13,784 nt of DNA from Flavobacterium psychrophilum. Lineage in GTDB: Bacteria; Bacteroidota; Bacteroidia; Flavobacteriales; Flavobacteriaceae. Below the pieces are notes generated by a model. That model worked only from the letters and a program-made list of their open reading frames with translations. It searched no databases and was not told the DNA's origin. The stretch covers positions 1 to 13,784 of the forward strand of contig CAMCTL010000087.1 of NCBI GenBank assembly GCA_945878515.1. The letters are read 5' to 3'. Positions within the stretch are counted from its first letter, which is position 1, and each line of letters starts with the position of its first letter. This document shows, in pieces, positions 7,796-13,784 of this stretch. A program made the translations under genes and the position numbers.

Positions 7796-8260
7796 TTAGT
7801 TAATTGGGACTTCGCCTATAGCATATTCCCATTGGTTTTTTGGATGTTTGTTGGAAATTAGCGCTAGTAACGGAATGGCAAAACCTGAAGAAATCATACC
7901 CAATCCTACAATTGTCAAGCCTCCACCAACAGCTGTTACTCCAGTACCTCCCAGTATAAGAATAACTCCTGCAGTACATACCAGTGGAGCGGTAATAGTA
8001 GCTGTGAGCGATTTTCTTTTAATTTTCTCTATTGAAGTTAAAGGAATTAATGTGTTATTTATGGAAATAGTATTATTATCAATAATTGAAAATCTTCCAT
8101 AAAAACATTTGCCGTCAGTGGTAATTACTTTTACTCTTTTGTGTTCAACTAGATAGTCAGTTTTTTCAGCATCTTTTTGTTTCAATAGGATTCCCTTTTC
8201 TTGTGCAATGACAGAAAGTAAAGGAAATAGTAAAAATAGGGTAAATAGAATTTTTTTCAT
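7796..8260 (-). CDS. Exported protein of unknown function with a small beta-strand module and glycine-rich hydrophobic tail
   Basis: A 154-residue protein I do not recognise. It has a clear signal peptide (residues 1-19, ending SVIAQ). A predicted beta-rich module follows at about 40-82 (KRVKVITTDGKCFYGRFSI then TISINNTLIPLTSIEKI), in length and pattern like an Sm-like or SH3-like small barrel. Residues 88-136 form a glycine-rich hydrophobic stretch (ILGGTGVTAVGGG, then IVGLGMISSG) that could make one or two membrane segments. A short hydrophilic tail contains QWEYAIG. The gene lies between the dCMP deaminase (10 bp) and the CtpA-type protease (19 bp) and so is cotranscribed with them. An envelope location would place it in the same compartment as the protease, but a link is only inferred. 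Confidence 0.8.
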   Translation of the reverse strand: MKKILFTLFLLFPLLSVIAQEKGILLKQKDAEKTDYLVEHKRVKVITTDGKCFYGRFSIIDNNTISINNTLIPLTSIEKIKRKSLTATITAPLVCTAGVILILGGTGVTAVGGGLTIVGLGMISSGFAIPLLALISNKHPKNQWEYAIGEVPIN

Positions 8261-8270
8261 CTTAGCTTAT

Positions 8271-8699
8271 TTATTCTAATTCTTCAATTTGTTCTACAAT
8301 TACGCCCGCTTTTGTCAAAAAGTCTATGCCGGAAGTGTCTCGATAACCCTTTTGATAAACCACTCTTTTTATTCCAGATTGATGGATTAATTTGCTGCAT
8401 TCCTTGCATGGTGAAAGTGTAATGTATAATGTTGCACCGTCGCAAGTTTGAGTCGATTTGGCCACTTTTAGAATGGCGTTGGCTTCGGCATGTAGTACAT
8501 ACCAATTGGTTAAACCCGCTTCGTCTTCGCAACAATTTTCGAAACCAGACGGCGTTCCGTTATAGCCATCGGAAATTATCATTTTATCTCGCACGATGAT
8601 GGCTCCTACTTGTTTGCGTTTGCAATAGGACAAACGACTCCATTCTTTGGCAATTCTCAGATAGGCTTTGTCGTATTTATTTAACTTTTTATTTTCCAT
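8271..8699 (-). CDS. dCMP deaminase family protein
   Basis: A cytoplasmic zinc enzyme of 142 residues from the cytidine/deoxycytidylate deaminase superfamily, most likely converting dCMP to dUMP for thymidylate synthesis. Zinc ligands are His70, Cys98 and Cys101 (HAEANAI at 70-76, PCKEC at 97-101), with Glu72 as proton shuttle. The block GYNGTPSGF (45-53) is typical of dCMP deaminases and ComEB-like proteins rather than free cytidine deaminases. A further Cys pair (56, 57) precedes the active site. The gene sits 8 bp after a HupE/UreJ-like gene and 10 bp before an unknown exported protein in the same operon. Its substrate links it to the ribonucleotide reductase at the left end of the window, though not by transcription. 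Confidence 0.93.
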   Translation of the reverse strand: MENKKLNKYDKAYLRIAKEWSRLSYCKRKQVGAIIVRDKMIISDGYNGTPSGFENCCEDEAGLTNWYVLHAEANAILKVAKSTQTCDGATLYITLSPCKECSKLIHQSGIKRVVYQKGYRDTSGIDFLTKAGVIVEQIEELE

Positions 8700-8707
8700 T
8701 TTTGAAT

Positions 8708-9301
8708 TTATCTATTCCAAATTTCGTTCTCTACAATCATTGGTAAAACCACACCTATAACAAAAGATGACATCACCAAGGTCCAATCGCGTTTTGTAAA
8801 TCTGAAGAAAGTTTGCACTATGTACGAAAGTATTAAAACCACAAAAACTACAATAATTTGAGCGGATTCTATTCCCAATGCGAATTCTGACAGTGGTAAT
8901 AATTTAGATTGTGGAGAACCTCCAAGTAGCATTTTTAAATAGTTCGCAAAACCCAGTCCATGAATGATTCCAAAAAATAAAGTGACAAATCCGATAACAC
9001 TTATGCTTTCTTGTTTTGAGGATTTTCCAGCAGTAAAAAGGTTAAAGAAAGCTACTACTAGAATGGTTATTGGAATTAGAAACTCGACTAAATTGACTTT
9101 AATAATGATTACTCCAAAAACAGACAATACCATTGCTATTGTGTGTCCAAGTGTGAAAATGGAGACCAAAACCAAGAGCCTTTTCCAGTCCTTGAATGTA
9201 TAAGGAACTGTAAGGGCAATTAAAAACAGAACATGGTCATAAGCTGAAAAATCAAGAACATGCTTCAATCCAATTTGAAAATAAACCCAAAATTCTGACA
9301 T
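8708..9301 (-). CDS. HupE/UreJ family membrane protein
   Basis: A 197-residue polytopic membrane protein. The family signature is visible at the N-terminus: FQIGLKHVLDFSAYDHVLFL (8-27), with His14, Asp22 and His23 as likely metal-contacting residues. FTLGHTIAM (49-57, His53), FFGIIHGLGFA (109-119, His114) and FALGIE (140-145) follow. There are about six hydrophobic segments. Known HupE and UreJ proteins are nickel transporters linked to hydrogenase or urease, but no nickel enzyme or maturation gene is seen in this window, so the metal or substrate stays open. It is the first gene of the minus-strand operon with the dCMP deaminase, the unknown exported protein and the CtpA-type protease. Confidence 0.88.
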   Translation of the reverse strand: MSEFWVYFQIGLKHVLDFSAYDHVLFLIALTVPYTFKDWKRLLVLVSIFTLGHTIAMVLSVFGVIIIKVNLVEFLIPITILVVAFFNLFTAGKSSKQESISVIGFVTLFFGIIHGLGFANYLKMLLGGSPQSKLLPLSEFALGIESAQIIVVFVVLILSYIVQTFFRFTKRDWTLVMSSFVIGVVLPMIVENEIWNR

Positions 9302-9330
9302 TGTAAATGACTTTTATTATTAAAGGTTGT

Positions 9331-9338
9331 CAAACTTA
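9331..9338 (-). promoter_or_regulatory. Candidate -7 element of the HupE-deaminase-CtpA operon
   Basis: TAAGTTTG on the minus strand matches TAnnTTTG exactly and lies about 30 nt upstream of the ATG at 9301. This would give a leader of roughly 20 nt. A TTG at the -33 distance is not visible. Confidence 0.4.
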
Positions 9339-9397
9339 CAATTTATTTTGAAATTTGTTTATTGGTTTTTGTAAAAAGCCATTTAAGGATCTTAATT

Positions 9398-10618
9398 TTA
9401 TTGAATTAAAGAAATAGCATTCGCCAATATATACCCGCTAGTCCATGCATTTTGGAAGTTAAAACCTCCTGTGATAGCATCAATATTCAATATTTCGCCA
9501 GCAAAATAAAGGTTTTCGTGCAACTTACTTTCCATAGTTTTGAAGTTGATTTCCTTTAAATCAATTCCACCAGCAGTAACAAACTCTTCTTTGAAGGTGC
9601 TTTTTCCGTTGACTTGAAAACTCGAATTCGTCAATTGATTGGCTAAGTTTTGTAATTGCATTTTTGATAAATCGGCCCATTTTGTTTCTTCAGAAATAGT
9701 CGAAGCTAGAACCAAATTTTCCCATAATCTATTCGACAGAGGAAAAGGTGACTTTTTAGAAACTGCTTTTTTGGCGTGTTCTTGTTTTAAATCTTTTAGG
9801 GTTTTTTCTGCATCATTTGCATCGACATCATTCAACCAATTTACGAAAATGGTAAATTGATAATTCTTATCGAATAGAATTCGAGCGCCCCAAGCCGAAA
9901 GTTTTAGAATTGCTGGCCCGCTCATTCCCCAGTGCGTGATTAACAAAGGTCCAGTTGCAGTTAGTTTAGTGTCTTTTACATTTACGGATACTTGTGCAGA
10001 AACTCCGGGCAATGTTGCAATTCTCGGGTCTTTTATATTGAAAGTAAATAGGGAAGGCACGGGCGAAATGAGCGCATGACCAAAATTTTGTAGCATTTCC
10101 CAGATTTTAGGATTGCTTCCTGTAGCAAGAATTAATTTTTCAGTAATGTAATTTTCGTTTGGGGTGTCAATCTTCCATAGGTTGTCTTTTTTAAAAATGG
10201 ATTGCACGCTTTGGCCTGTCAAAACTGAAATTCCCAGTTTTTGAGTCGCATTGAGAAAACAATCGATGATGGTTTGGGATGAATTCGATATGGGAAACAT
10301 TCTGCCATCATCTTCGATTTTGAGTTCTACGCCGTGATTGTTAAACCATTCTACAGTGTCTCCTGAACAAAATTGATAAAATGGTCCACGCAATTCTTTT
10401 TCGCCACGCGGATAAAATTTCACTAGTTCGTTGGGTTCAAAACAAGCGTGCGTCACGTTACATCTTCCGCCGCCAGAAATCCTGACTTTAGACAATACTT
10501 CGCTGCCGCGCTCGAGAATGGCTACTTTTAGCTTTGGATTTTTCTCTACAATATTAATCGCAGTAAAAAATCCAGCTGCACCGCCGCCTACAATTATTAT
10601 ATCAAAATTTTGGTTCAT
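9398..10618 (-). CDS. HI0933/YhiN family FAD-dependent oxidoreductase
   Basis: A 406-residue soluble flavoprotein. The N-terminal FAD-binding motif is GGGAAG (11-16), followed by ILERGSE (34-40). The family block SKVRISGGGRCNVTH (43-57) comes next. The C-terminal FAD block lies at 368-406 and contains YFAGEILNIDAITGGFN and NAWTSGYILANAI. This is the HI0933/YhiN family, annotated variously as NAD(P)/FAD-dependent oxidoreductase or aminoacetone oxidase-like; some relatives such as BaiN act in bile acid metabolism. The physiological substrate here is unknown. Length and motifs are complete. It is separated from the upstream phosphodiesterase gene by a 57-bp spacer that holds a terminator-like hairpin and a promoter-like pair, so it is probably transcribed on its own. 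Confidence 0.92.
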   Translation of the reverse strand: MNQNFDIIIVGGGAAGFFTAINIVEKNPKLKVAILERGSEVLSKVRISGGGRCNVTHACFEPNELVKFYPRGEKELRGPFYQFCSGDTVEWFNNHGVELKIEDDGRMFPISNSSQTIIDCFLNATQKLGISVLTGQSVQSIFKKDNLWKIDTPNENYITEKLILATGSNPKIWEMLQNFGHALISPVPSLFTFNIKDPRIATLPGVSAQVSVNVKDTKLTATGPLLITHWGMSGPAILKLSAWGARILFDKNYQFTIFVNWLNDVDANDAEKTLKDLKQEHAKKAVSKKSPFPLSNRLWENLVLASTISEETKWADLSKMQLQNLANQLTNSSFQVNGKSTFKEEFVTAGGIDLKEINFKTMESKLHENLYFAGEILNIDAITGGFNFQNAWTSGYILANAISLIQ

Positions 10619-10633
10619 ATCTTTTTACTTAAA

Positions 10634-10662
10634 CAAACTTTGTCAATAATGGCTTTGGCAAA
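10634..10662 (-). promoter_or_regulatory. Candidate promoter of the HI0933-type gene, overlapping a hairpin
   Basis: On the minus strand TTTG (10662-10659) and AAAGTTTG (10641-10634, one mismatch to TAnnTTTG) are separated by 17 bp. Transcription would start near 10627, about 9 nt before the ATG at 10618. Both elements lie in the arms of the hairpin described for this spacer. Confidence 0.3.
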
Positions 10663-10666
10663 GTTG
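10634..10666 (-). terminator. Terminator-like hairpin after the glycerophosphodiesterase gene
   Basis: Arms 10657-10665 and 10636-10644 form a 9-bp stem with one G-U pair and a 12-nt loop, read on the minus strand after the stop at 10676. The following bases are TGTTTAAG, only a short T run. It is therefore a weak intrinsic terminator at best. Confidence 0.35.
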
Positions 10667-10675
10667 TTTTATAGT

Positions 10676-11350
10676 TTAAAACAAAACCCGATCAGGGAAA
10701 TCAGAAATTATTCCGTTTACATTGAATGAATTTATTTTTTCAATGTCTTGTTTTGCATTGACTGTCCAAGTGTAAACCTCAAAACCATTTTCTTGCATCA
10801 AAGCTACATTTTCTTTTGTCAACAGCACATAGTCGGGGTGTATGGAAAAAGCTTTTATTTTTTTGGCGAAAGCCAATGCTTCTAAAATGGTATCTTCGGT
10901 TAAAACACCAATTTGGATTTTTGGATTTAACAGTTGAACTTCTTCTAACATTTTCCAATCAAAACTAGAAACTAAGAAATCATTGTAATTCCAGTTTTTA
11001 TCCGCAATGTAATTTTCTATTAAATTGACGACTGGTTTTTGTGTTCCAATTCCTTTGAGTTCTATGTTGATAAAACAGTTGCGGTTGACCAATTCTAAAA
11101 CTTCGCTCAATGTTGGAATACCATATTTCTGTAATTCTAATTTAGTAAAATTTTTGACCAATCCTTTTCCGTTCGTTGTTCGGTTGATGGTTTCATCGTG
11201 AATCACCATTATTTCTCCCTCTGAACTCAAATTCACGTCAAGTTCGATTCCATGTACTTTAAAATCAAGCGCTTTTTGAAAAGCAATTAAGGTATTTTCG
11301 GGTTCGTAACCTGATGCGCCCCGATGAGCGATGTTTAGTAATGATTGCAT
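10676..11350 (-). CDS. Glycerophosphodiester phosphodiesterase family protein
   Basis: A 224-residue GDPD-family enzyme with a TIM-barrel fold. It is expected to hydrolyse glycerophosphodiesters to glycerol-3-phosphate and an alcohol. The conserved residues are present: NIAHRGASGYEPENT (6-20) with His9, Arg10, Glu17 and Asn19; HGIELDVNLS (33-42) with metal ligands Glu36 and Asp38; VIHDETINRTTNG (49-61) with His51; and FINIELKG (93-100) with Glu97 and Lys99. The C-terminal GIISDFPDRVLF is also typical. There is no signal peptide, so it is probably cytoplasmic, like UgpQ of E. coli. It starts 26 bp after the stop of the unknown helical/Ig-like gene, so the two may be cotranscribed. Confidence 0.95.
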   Translation of the reverse strand: MQSLLNIAHRGASGYEPENTLIAFQKALDFKVHGIELDVNLSSEGEIMVIHDETINRTTNGKGLVKNFTKLELQKYGIPTLSEVLELVNRNCFINIELKGIGTQKPVVNLIENYIADKNWNYNDFLVSSFDWKMLEEVQLLNPKIQIGVLTEDTILEALAFAKKIKAFSIHPDYVLLTKENVALMQENGFEVYTWTVNAKQDIEKINSFNVNGIISDFPDRVLF

Positions 11351-11376
11351 TTAAGTTTTACAAGATAATTAGTAAG

Positions 11377-12285
11377 CTAAAGGTTTCTCTTGTTTTCTAA
11401 TGCCACTAGCAAAGTTGTCGTTGTTTTGTCCATGATTGTAAAATCAACAATTGCTGACTCATAATCAGGATGTGTCACATGAATCTTGTAATTTCCTATT
11501 TTCAAATTCATAAAGATATTTCTACCCTTTTTTCCAGAAAACCTCGAAATTTTAGTGTCAATAATTTGCACTTTTGCTTTTTCTATTGGCTCTTGGTTCG
11601 CGTAGCTAACAGTTGTAACTACTAGATCTAGAGTCTTTCTTGGTGTTTTTCCTATACGTCTTGCATGGAAATATTCGCTAACGAAAGAAGGGAAATCATC
11701 TCCTAAAACCCGAATGTTGTAATCCAAGTTGCCCTTGAGTAAATTGGAAATATCGGAAAGTATTTTTGCAATGGCAATTGTAGATCTATGTCTGATTTTA
11801 ATGTTTTCGATAGGTTTGTTTATCGACTCGGTAAAGATAACAATGGATTTTTTAAAATCAGAAATCTTGCGCTTATCTAATCCATACTCGTGCAAATTCG
11901 GCAAATATTGCTCTAAATTAATAGTTAAATAAGTAGCAATTTCAATAAGCTTTGGTGCACTTACGGTTTTAAGCTTTGTTACTGTAAAGTGACTCTCATT
12001 TAATAGTTGACTATTTCCGTTAATGCTCGCATAGGCGCAAAGTGCAGCACTTAAACCAAGTGCTTTTTCCTCTACGGCCTTTCGTTTCTGTTTTTTATCC
12101 TTAGCGTATCCGCTGTTGTCTTGGTATTGAATAACAAAATGGTCAACTAAATCGGCAAACTTCTGGTCGAACAATGCTTTAGTGCTCATTATCGGGAGGC
12201 TTAACTCGATAATAGCAATGTTTTTGTTTAGATAAGCACTAACTGCACGTATCATTTTGACCGTATTTTTTTGATGTCCTTTCAT
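11377..12285 (-). CDS. Unrecognised protein with helical N-terminal part and Ig-like (carboxypeptidase-regulatory-like) C-terminal domain
   Basis: A 302-residue protein from the ATG at 12285; a TTG one codon upstream is also in frame but less likely. There is no signal peptide. Residues 1 to about 205 look largely helical, with charged linkers (a lysine-rich KDKKQKRK at about 62-69) and leucine/alanine-rich stretches such as EKALGLSAALCAYA. Residues about 218-297 read as a beta-sandwich like the carboxypeptidase-regulatory-like fold: LDLVVTTVSY, IEKAKVQIID, a turn, IGNYKIHVTHPDYES, and TTTLLVALE. Related Bacteroidota proteins with the same two-part layout are, as I recall, annotated only as hypothetical. 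Function is not known. It lies 26 bp upstream of the glycerophosphodiesterase gene and next to the 945-bp gene-poor gap. Confidence 0.8.
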   Translation of the reverse strand: MKGHQKNTVKMIRAVSAYLNKNIAIIELSLPIMSTKALFDQKFADLVDHFVIQYQDNSGYAKDKKQKRKAVEEKALGLSAALCAYASINGNSQLLNESHFTVTKLKTVSAPKLIEIATYLTINLEQYLPNLHEYGLDKRKISDFKKSIVIFTESINKPIENIKIRHRSTIAIAKILSDISNLLKGNLDYNIRVLGDDFPSFVSEYFHARRIGKTPRKTLDLVVTTVSYANQEPIEKAKVQIIDTKISRFSGKKGRNIFMNLKIGNYKIHVTHPDYESAIVDFTIMDKTTTTLLVALENKRNL

Positions 12286-12334
12286 CAATTATAAAATGAA
12301 ATAGTTATGGTTGTGGTTGTTTGCTATATAAATT

Positions 12335-12361
12335 CAAATATATAGTAGTGCAGCAAATATA
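12335..12361 (-). promoter_or_regulatory. Two tandem -7-like elements upstream of the helical/Ig-like gene
   Basis: TATATTTG occurs twice on the minus strand, at 12342-12335 and 12361-12354, offset by 19 bp; both match TAnnTTTG exactly. No TTG is found at the -33 distance of either. The leader to the ATG at 12285 would be about 45 or 60 nt and is nearly free of G close to the start. Confidence 0.4.
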
Positions 12362-12395
12362 CGTAATTATTTCATATTCATTATATGTAGATGTC

Positions 12396-12638
12396 ATAAT
12401 TTTATATAGTGTTAGTAATTTTTTATTAAATAAGAAATAAAATTGGTTTAGTTATTATAAAATATTAATTAATGTTTTGAAAAATATTAATAGTGTTATA
12501 TAATTTATTAATAATGTTAATAGTTTTTTATATGGTATATTAATAAAAGTTTTAAAGTGTAGCATAAAATATTTAATGTATGAGATATTAAATAAAATGA
12601 TATGGAAAGTTGTTGGTATTTTTTGTAGTTGTAATTAA
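12396..12638. other. AT-rich tract with almost no C on the plus strand
   Basis: Counting by eye, 243 bases contain a single C (12563) and about 32 G on the plus strand; 12396-12562 has none at all. Loosely repeated TTAATAGT/TTAGTAAT motifs followed by T runs recur near 12411, 12487 and 12518. No frame or known element explains it. Confidence 0.7.
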
Positions 12639-12829
12639 CTAATAATGATGTGTTTAACGCATTTTTAAGTTTTGGCAGGAAACCTAAAGTAGATAGGATA
12701 AGACCTATGAGTTTGTTGGGGAACTAATAAAAAAACAACTTGTTAATCAGTCAAAAACTGGTAAATTATCATTAATTCTAAATGCATGTGTCGTTGAGTT
12801 TTGTGTGAGTAGTGTCTTTTTAAACCACT

Positions 12830-12883
12830 AAATTCATTAAGGGAATTTAGAACACTGCAATGTTTAATTTCCTTAATGAATTT
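12830..12883. repeat. Long intergenic hairpin, 18-bp stem
   Basis: Arms 12830-12847 and 12866-12883 pair over 18 positions (17 Watson-Crick plus one G-T), with an 18-nt loop. The plus-strand copy ends in five T (12881-12885), so it could act as a terminator for a plus-strand transcript. Beyond the stem the flanks stay partly complementary (AACC at 12823-12826 against GGTT at 12888-12891). Confidence 0.7.
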
Positions 12884-12964
12884 TTAGGGTTAAAATGATG
12901 TTCCCTTCAAATAAATGACTGTAGAGCCTTTTGTATTTCTAAATCATATTATTTAGATAAAACA

Positions 12965-13002
12965 AAAAGTTCCCAAGGCATTAATTTACTTTGAGAACTT
13001 TT
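12965..13002. terminator. Bidirectional terminator-like hairpin
   Basis: Arms 12965-12978 (AAAAGTTCCCAAGG) and 12989-13002 (CTTTGAGAACTTTT) form a 14-position stem with one C-A mismatch and one G-U pair around a 10-nt loop. An A run on one side and a T run on the other is the usual form of a bidirectional intrinsic terminator. It lies 230 bp upstream of the M16 gene, with no annotated gene ending nearby. Confidence 0.6.
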
Positions 13003-13161
13003 AGAATAATTTAGGTATATTTCTTTGCGGTAAAGGTTAGGGATTGCAATAAAAAATAGTGAATGCAGTGTCAATATTTACGAGTAACTATAAAATTTTA
13101 TCGGTCATCAATGAATTTAGGTCATTTATGTATTTTTTATTTTTTAAAAATGACTTAGATA

Positions 13162-13193
13162 TTTGAAAAAATTCGCATATTTACCTAAGATTT
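13162..13193 (+). promoter_or_regulatory. Weak candidate promoter of the M16 peptidase gene
   Basis: TTTG at 13162-13165 and TAAGATTT at 13186-13193 (two mismatches to TAnnTTTG) with a 20-bp spacer. This would place the transcript start near 13200 and leave a leader of about 30 nt before the ATG at 13231. Confidence 0.25.
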
Positions 13194-13230
13194 TACAATA
13201 AGGAACGCTTTAAATTTAAAAATCACATTT

Positions 13231-13784
13231 ATGAAAAAGAACATTTTATCTATCCTATTAACAGGAATGTTGTTCAGTGTAAGTTATGCACAACAACCAA
13301 AATTTGTTACATCAGTCGAAGGCATTAGTGAATACAATTTGCCAAACGGACTTAAGATTCTTTTAATTCCAGATGCAGCCCAATCTAATGTGGTTGTAAA
13401 TATTGTGTATAATGTAGGTTCTAGACACGAAGGCTATGGAGAAACTGGCATGGCGCATTTATTAGAACACATGTTATTTAAACGTTCTTCAAAATTTACT
13501 GAAATAAAAAAAGCAATCGCTGACAAAGGGGCTTGGGCAAACGGGACGACCTGGTACGACAGAACTAATTATTATGAAATTCTTCCTGCAACTGAGGAGA
13601 ACTTGTCTTGGGCATTAGAGATGGAAGCTGATCGAATGGTAACTTCGGCTATTTTGCAATCAGATTTAGACACGGAGTTTTCTGTGGTGCGAAATGAGTT
13701 CGAAATAGGAGAAAACAATCCTTCGAATGTTTTGTCTGATCGGATAGTTTCCTCCGCTTATCTCTGGCACAATTATGGAAATTC
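13231..13784 (+). CDS. M16 family zinc metallopeptidase (insulinase-like), N-terminal part; runs off the right edge
   Basis: The first 184 residues of a secreted M16 peptidase are in the window. A signal peptide is evident (1-20, ending SVSYA, then QQ), so the protein is exported to the periplasm or envelope. The domain starts with YNLPNGLKILLIPD (35-48). The inverted zinc motif HLLEH is at 76-80 (His76 and His80 as ligands, Glu79 catalytic). Glu156 in VVRNEFE (152-158) is the probable third ligand, at the spacing expected for HxxEH(X)~75E. The active-site half is therefore intact. Members process or degrade peptides; in Bacteroidota they often occur as two adjacent half-genes or one long gene, which cannot be judged here because the gene is cut by the window. 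No Shine-Dalgarno sequence precedes the ATG at 13231. Confidence 0.95.
   Translation, partial: MKKNILSILLTGMLFSVSYAQQPKFVTSVEGISEYNLPNGLKILLIPDAAQSNVVVNIVYNVGSRHEGYGETGMAHLLEHMLFKRSSKFTEIKKAIADKGAWANGTTWYDRTNYYEILPATEENLSWALEMEADRMVTSAILQSDLDTEFSVVRNEFEIGENNPSNVLSDRIVSSAYLWHNYGN

Larger units (their letters stand above)
12286..13230. other. 945-bp gene-poor intergenic region between divergent genes
   Basis: No convincing open reading frame was seen on either strand. From right to left it holds the leader and weak promoter of the M16 peptidase gene, two terminator-like hairpins (12965-13002 and 12830-12883), a mixed-composition segment with small local hairpins (about 12640-12800), an extremely AT-rich and C-poor tract (12396-12638), and a promoter-like stretch for the minus-strand gene (12335-12361). 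It may contain a small RNA or a degraded gene, but nothing here can be named. Confidence 0.7.

Noticed and set aside
7848..8102. 84-codon plus-strand frame rich in Pro, Val and Thr opposite the 154-residue exported protein
   Set aside because: It mirrors the glycine-rich hydrophobic part of the minus-strand gene. The minus-strand reading has a signal peptide and operon spacing, so it is preferred.
8284..8535. 83-codon minus-strand frame inside the dCMP deaminase gene
   Set aside because: Same strand but another frame; the main frame carries the zinc motifs, and this one has no plausible start context or domain.
12286..13230. Insertion sequence or prophage remnant in the gap
   Set aside because: No transposase or integrase fragment, no paired terminal repeats with flanking duplication, and no tRNA-like target were visible by eye.

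Overview
The window looks like ordinary chromosome from a member of the Flavobacteriaceae (Bacteroidota), most likely Flavobacterium or a close relative. The evidence is AT-rich DNA with very AT-rich spacers, start codons without Shine-Dalgarno sequences, several matches to the Bacteroidota -7 promoter element TAnnTTTG, a secreted protein with a type IX secretion (T9SS) C-terminal sorting domain, and eukaryote-like class Ia ribonucleotide reductase subunits. I saw no tRNA, rRNA, CRISPR array, insertion sequence or prophage gene.

Left part (1-4631, minus strand, read right to left): a secreted T9SS cargo protein made of three ~140-residue repeats is followed after a 4-nt gap by a DUF3109 cysteine-cluster protein. 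After a 251-bp spacer come nrdB and, 222 bp further on, nrdA, which runs off the left edge. The nrdB-nrdA spacer carries an inverted pair of arms, each made of three 8-bp units. One DnaA-box-like 9-mer lies upstream of nrdB.

Middle (4771-6204, plus strand): a MarC-family membrane protein, a two-helix mini membrane protein, and a small flavoprotein-like protein that has only the FAD-type fold. The last two overlap by one base. This group is divergent from the T9SS gene and runs tail to tail, 3 bp apart, into the next minus-strand operon.

Minus-strand operon 9301-6208: HupE/UreJ-like membrane protein, dCMP deaminase, an unrecognised 154-residue exported protein and a CtpA-type S41 protease, with gaps of 8, 10 and 19 bp and one good -7 element upstream. 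The dCMP deaminase (dUMP supply) and the ribonucleotide reductase both serve deoxynucleotide synthesis, but they are separate transcription units here. Further right on the minus strand are an HI0933/YhiN-type flavoprotein, a cytoplasmic-type glycerophosphodiester phosphodiesterase and an unrecognised protein with a helical front and an Ig-like tail.

Right part (12286-13230): a 945-bp gap without a convincing gene, between divergent genes. It holds a 243-base stretch with a single C on the plus strand, then a moderately structured segment, then two terminator-like hairpins. Hairpins of this kind are unexpected between two divergent genes, so an undetected small RNA or degraded gene is possible. 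The window ends inside a secreted M16 zinc peptidase on the plus strand.

Most genes are core functions. The parts that deserve a second look are the right-hand gap, the nrd spacer element, the repeat-built T9SS protein, the reduced flavoprotein and the two unrecognised proteins. I found no convincing new multi-gene system.
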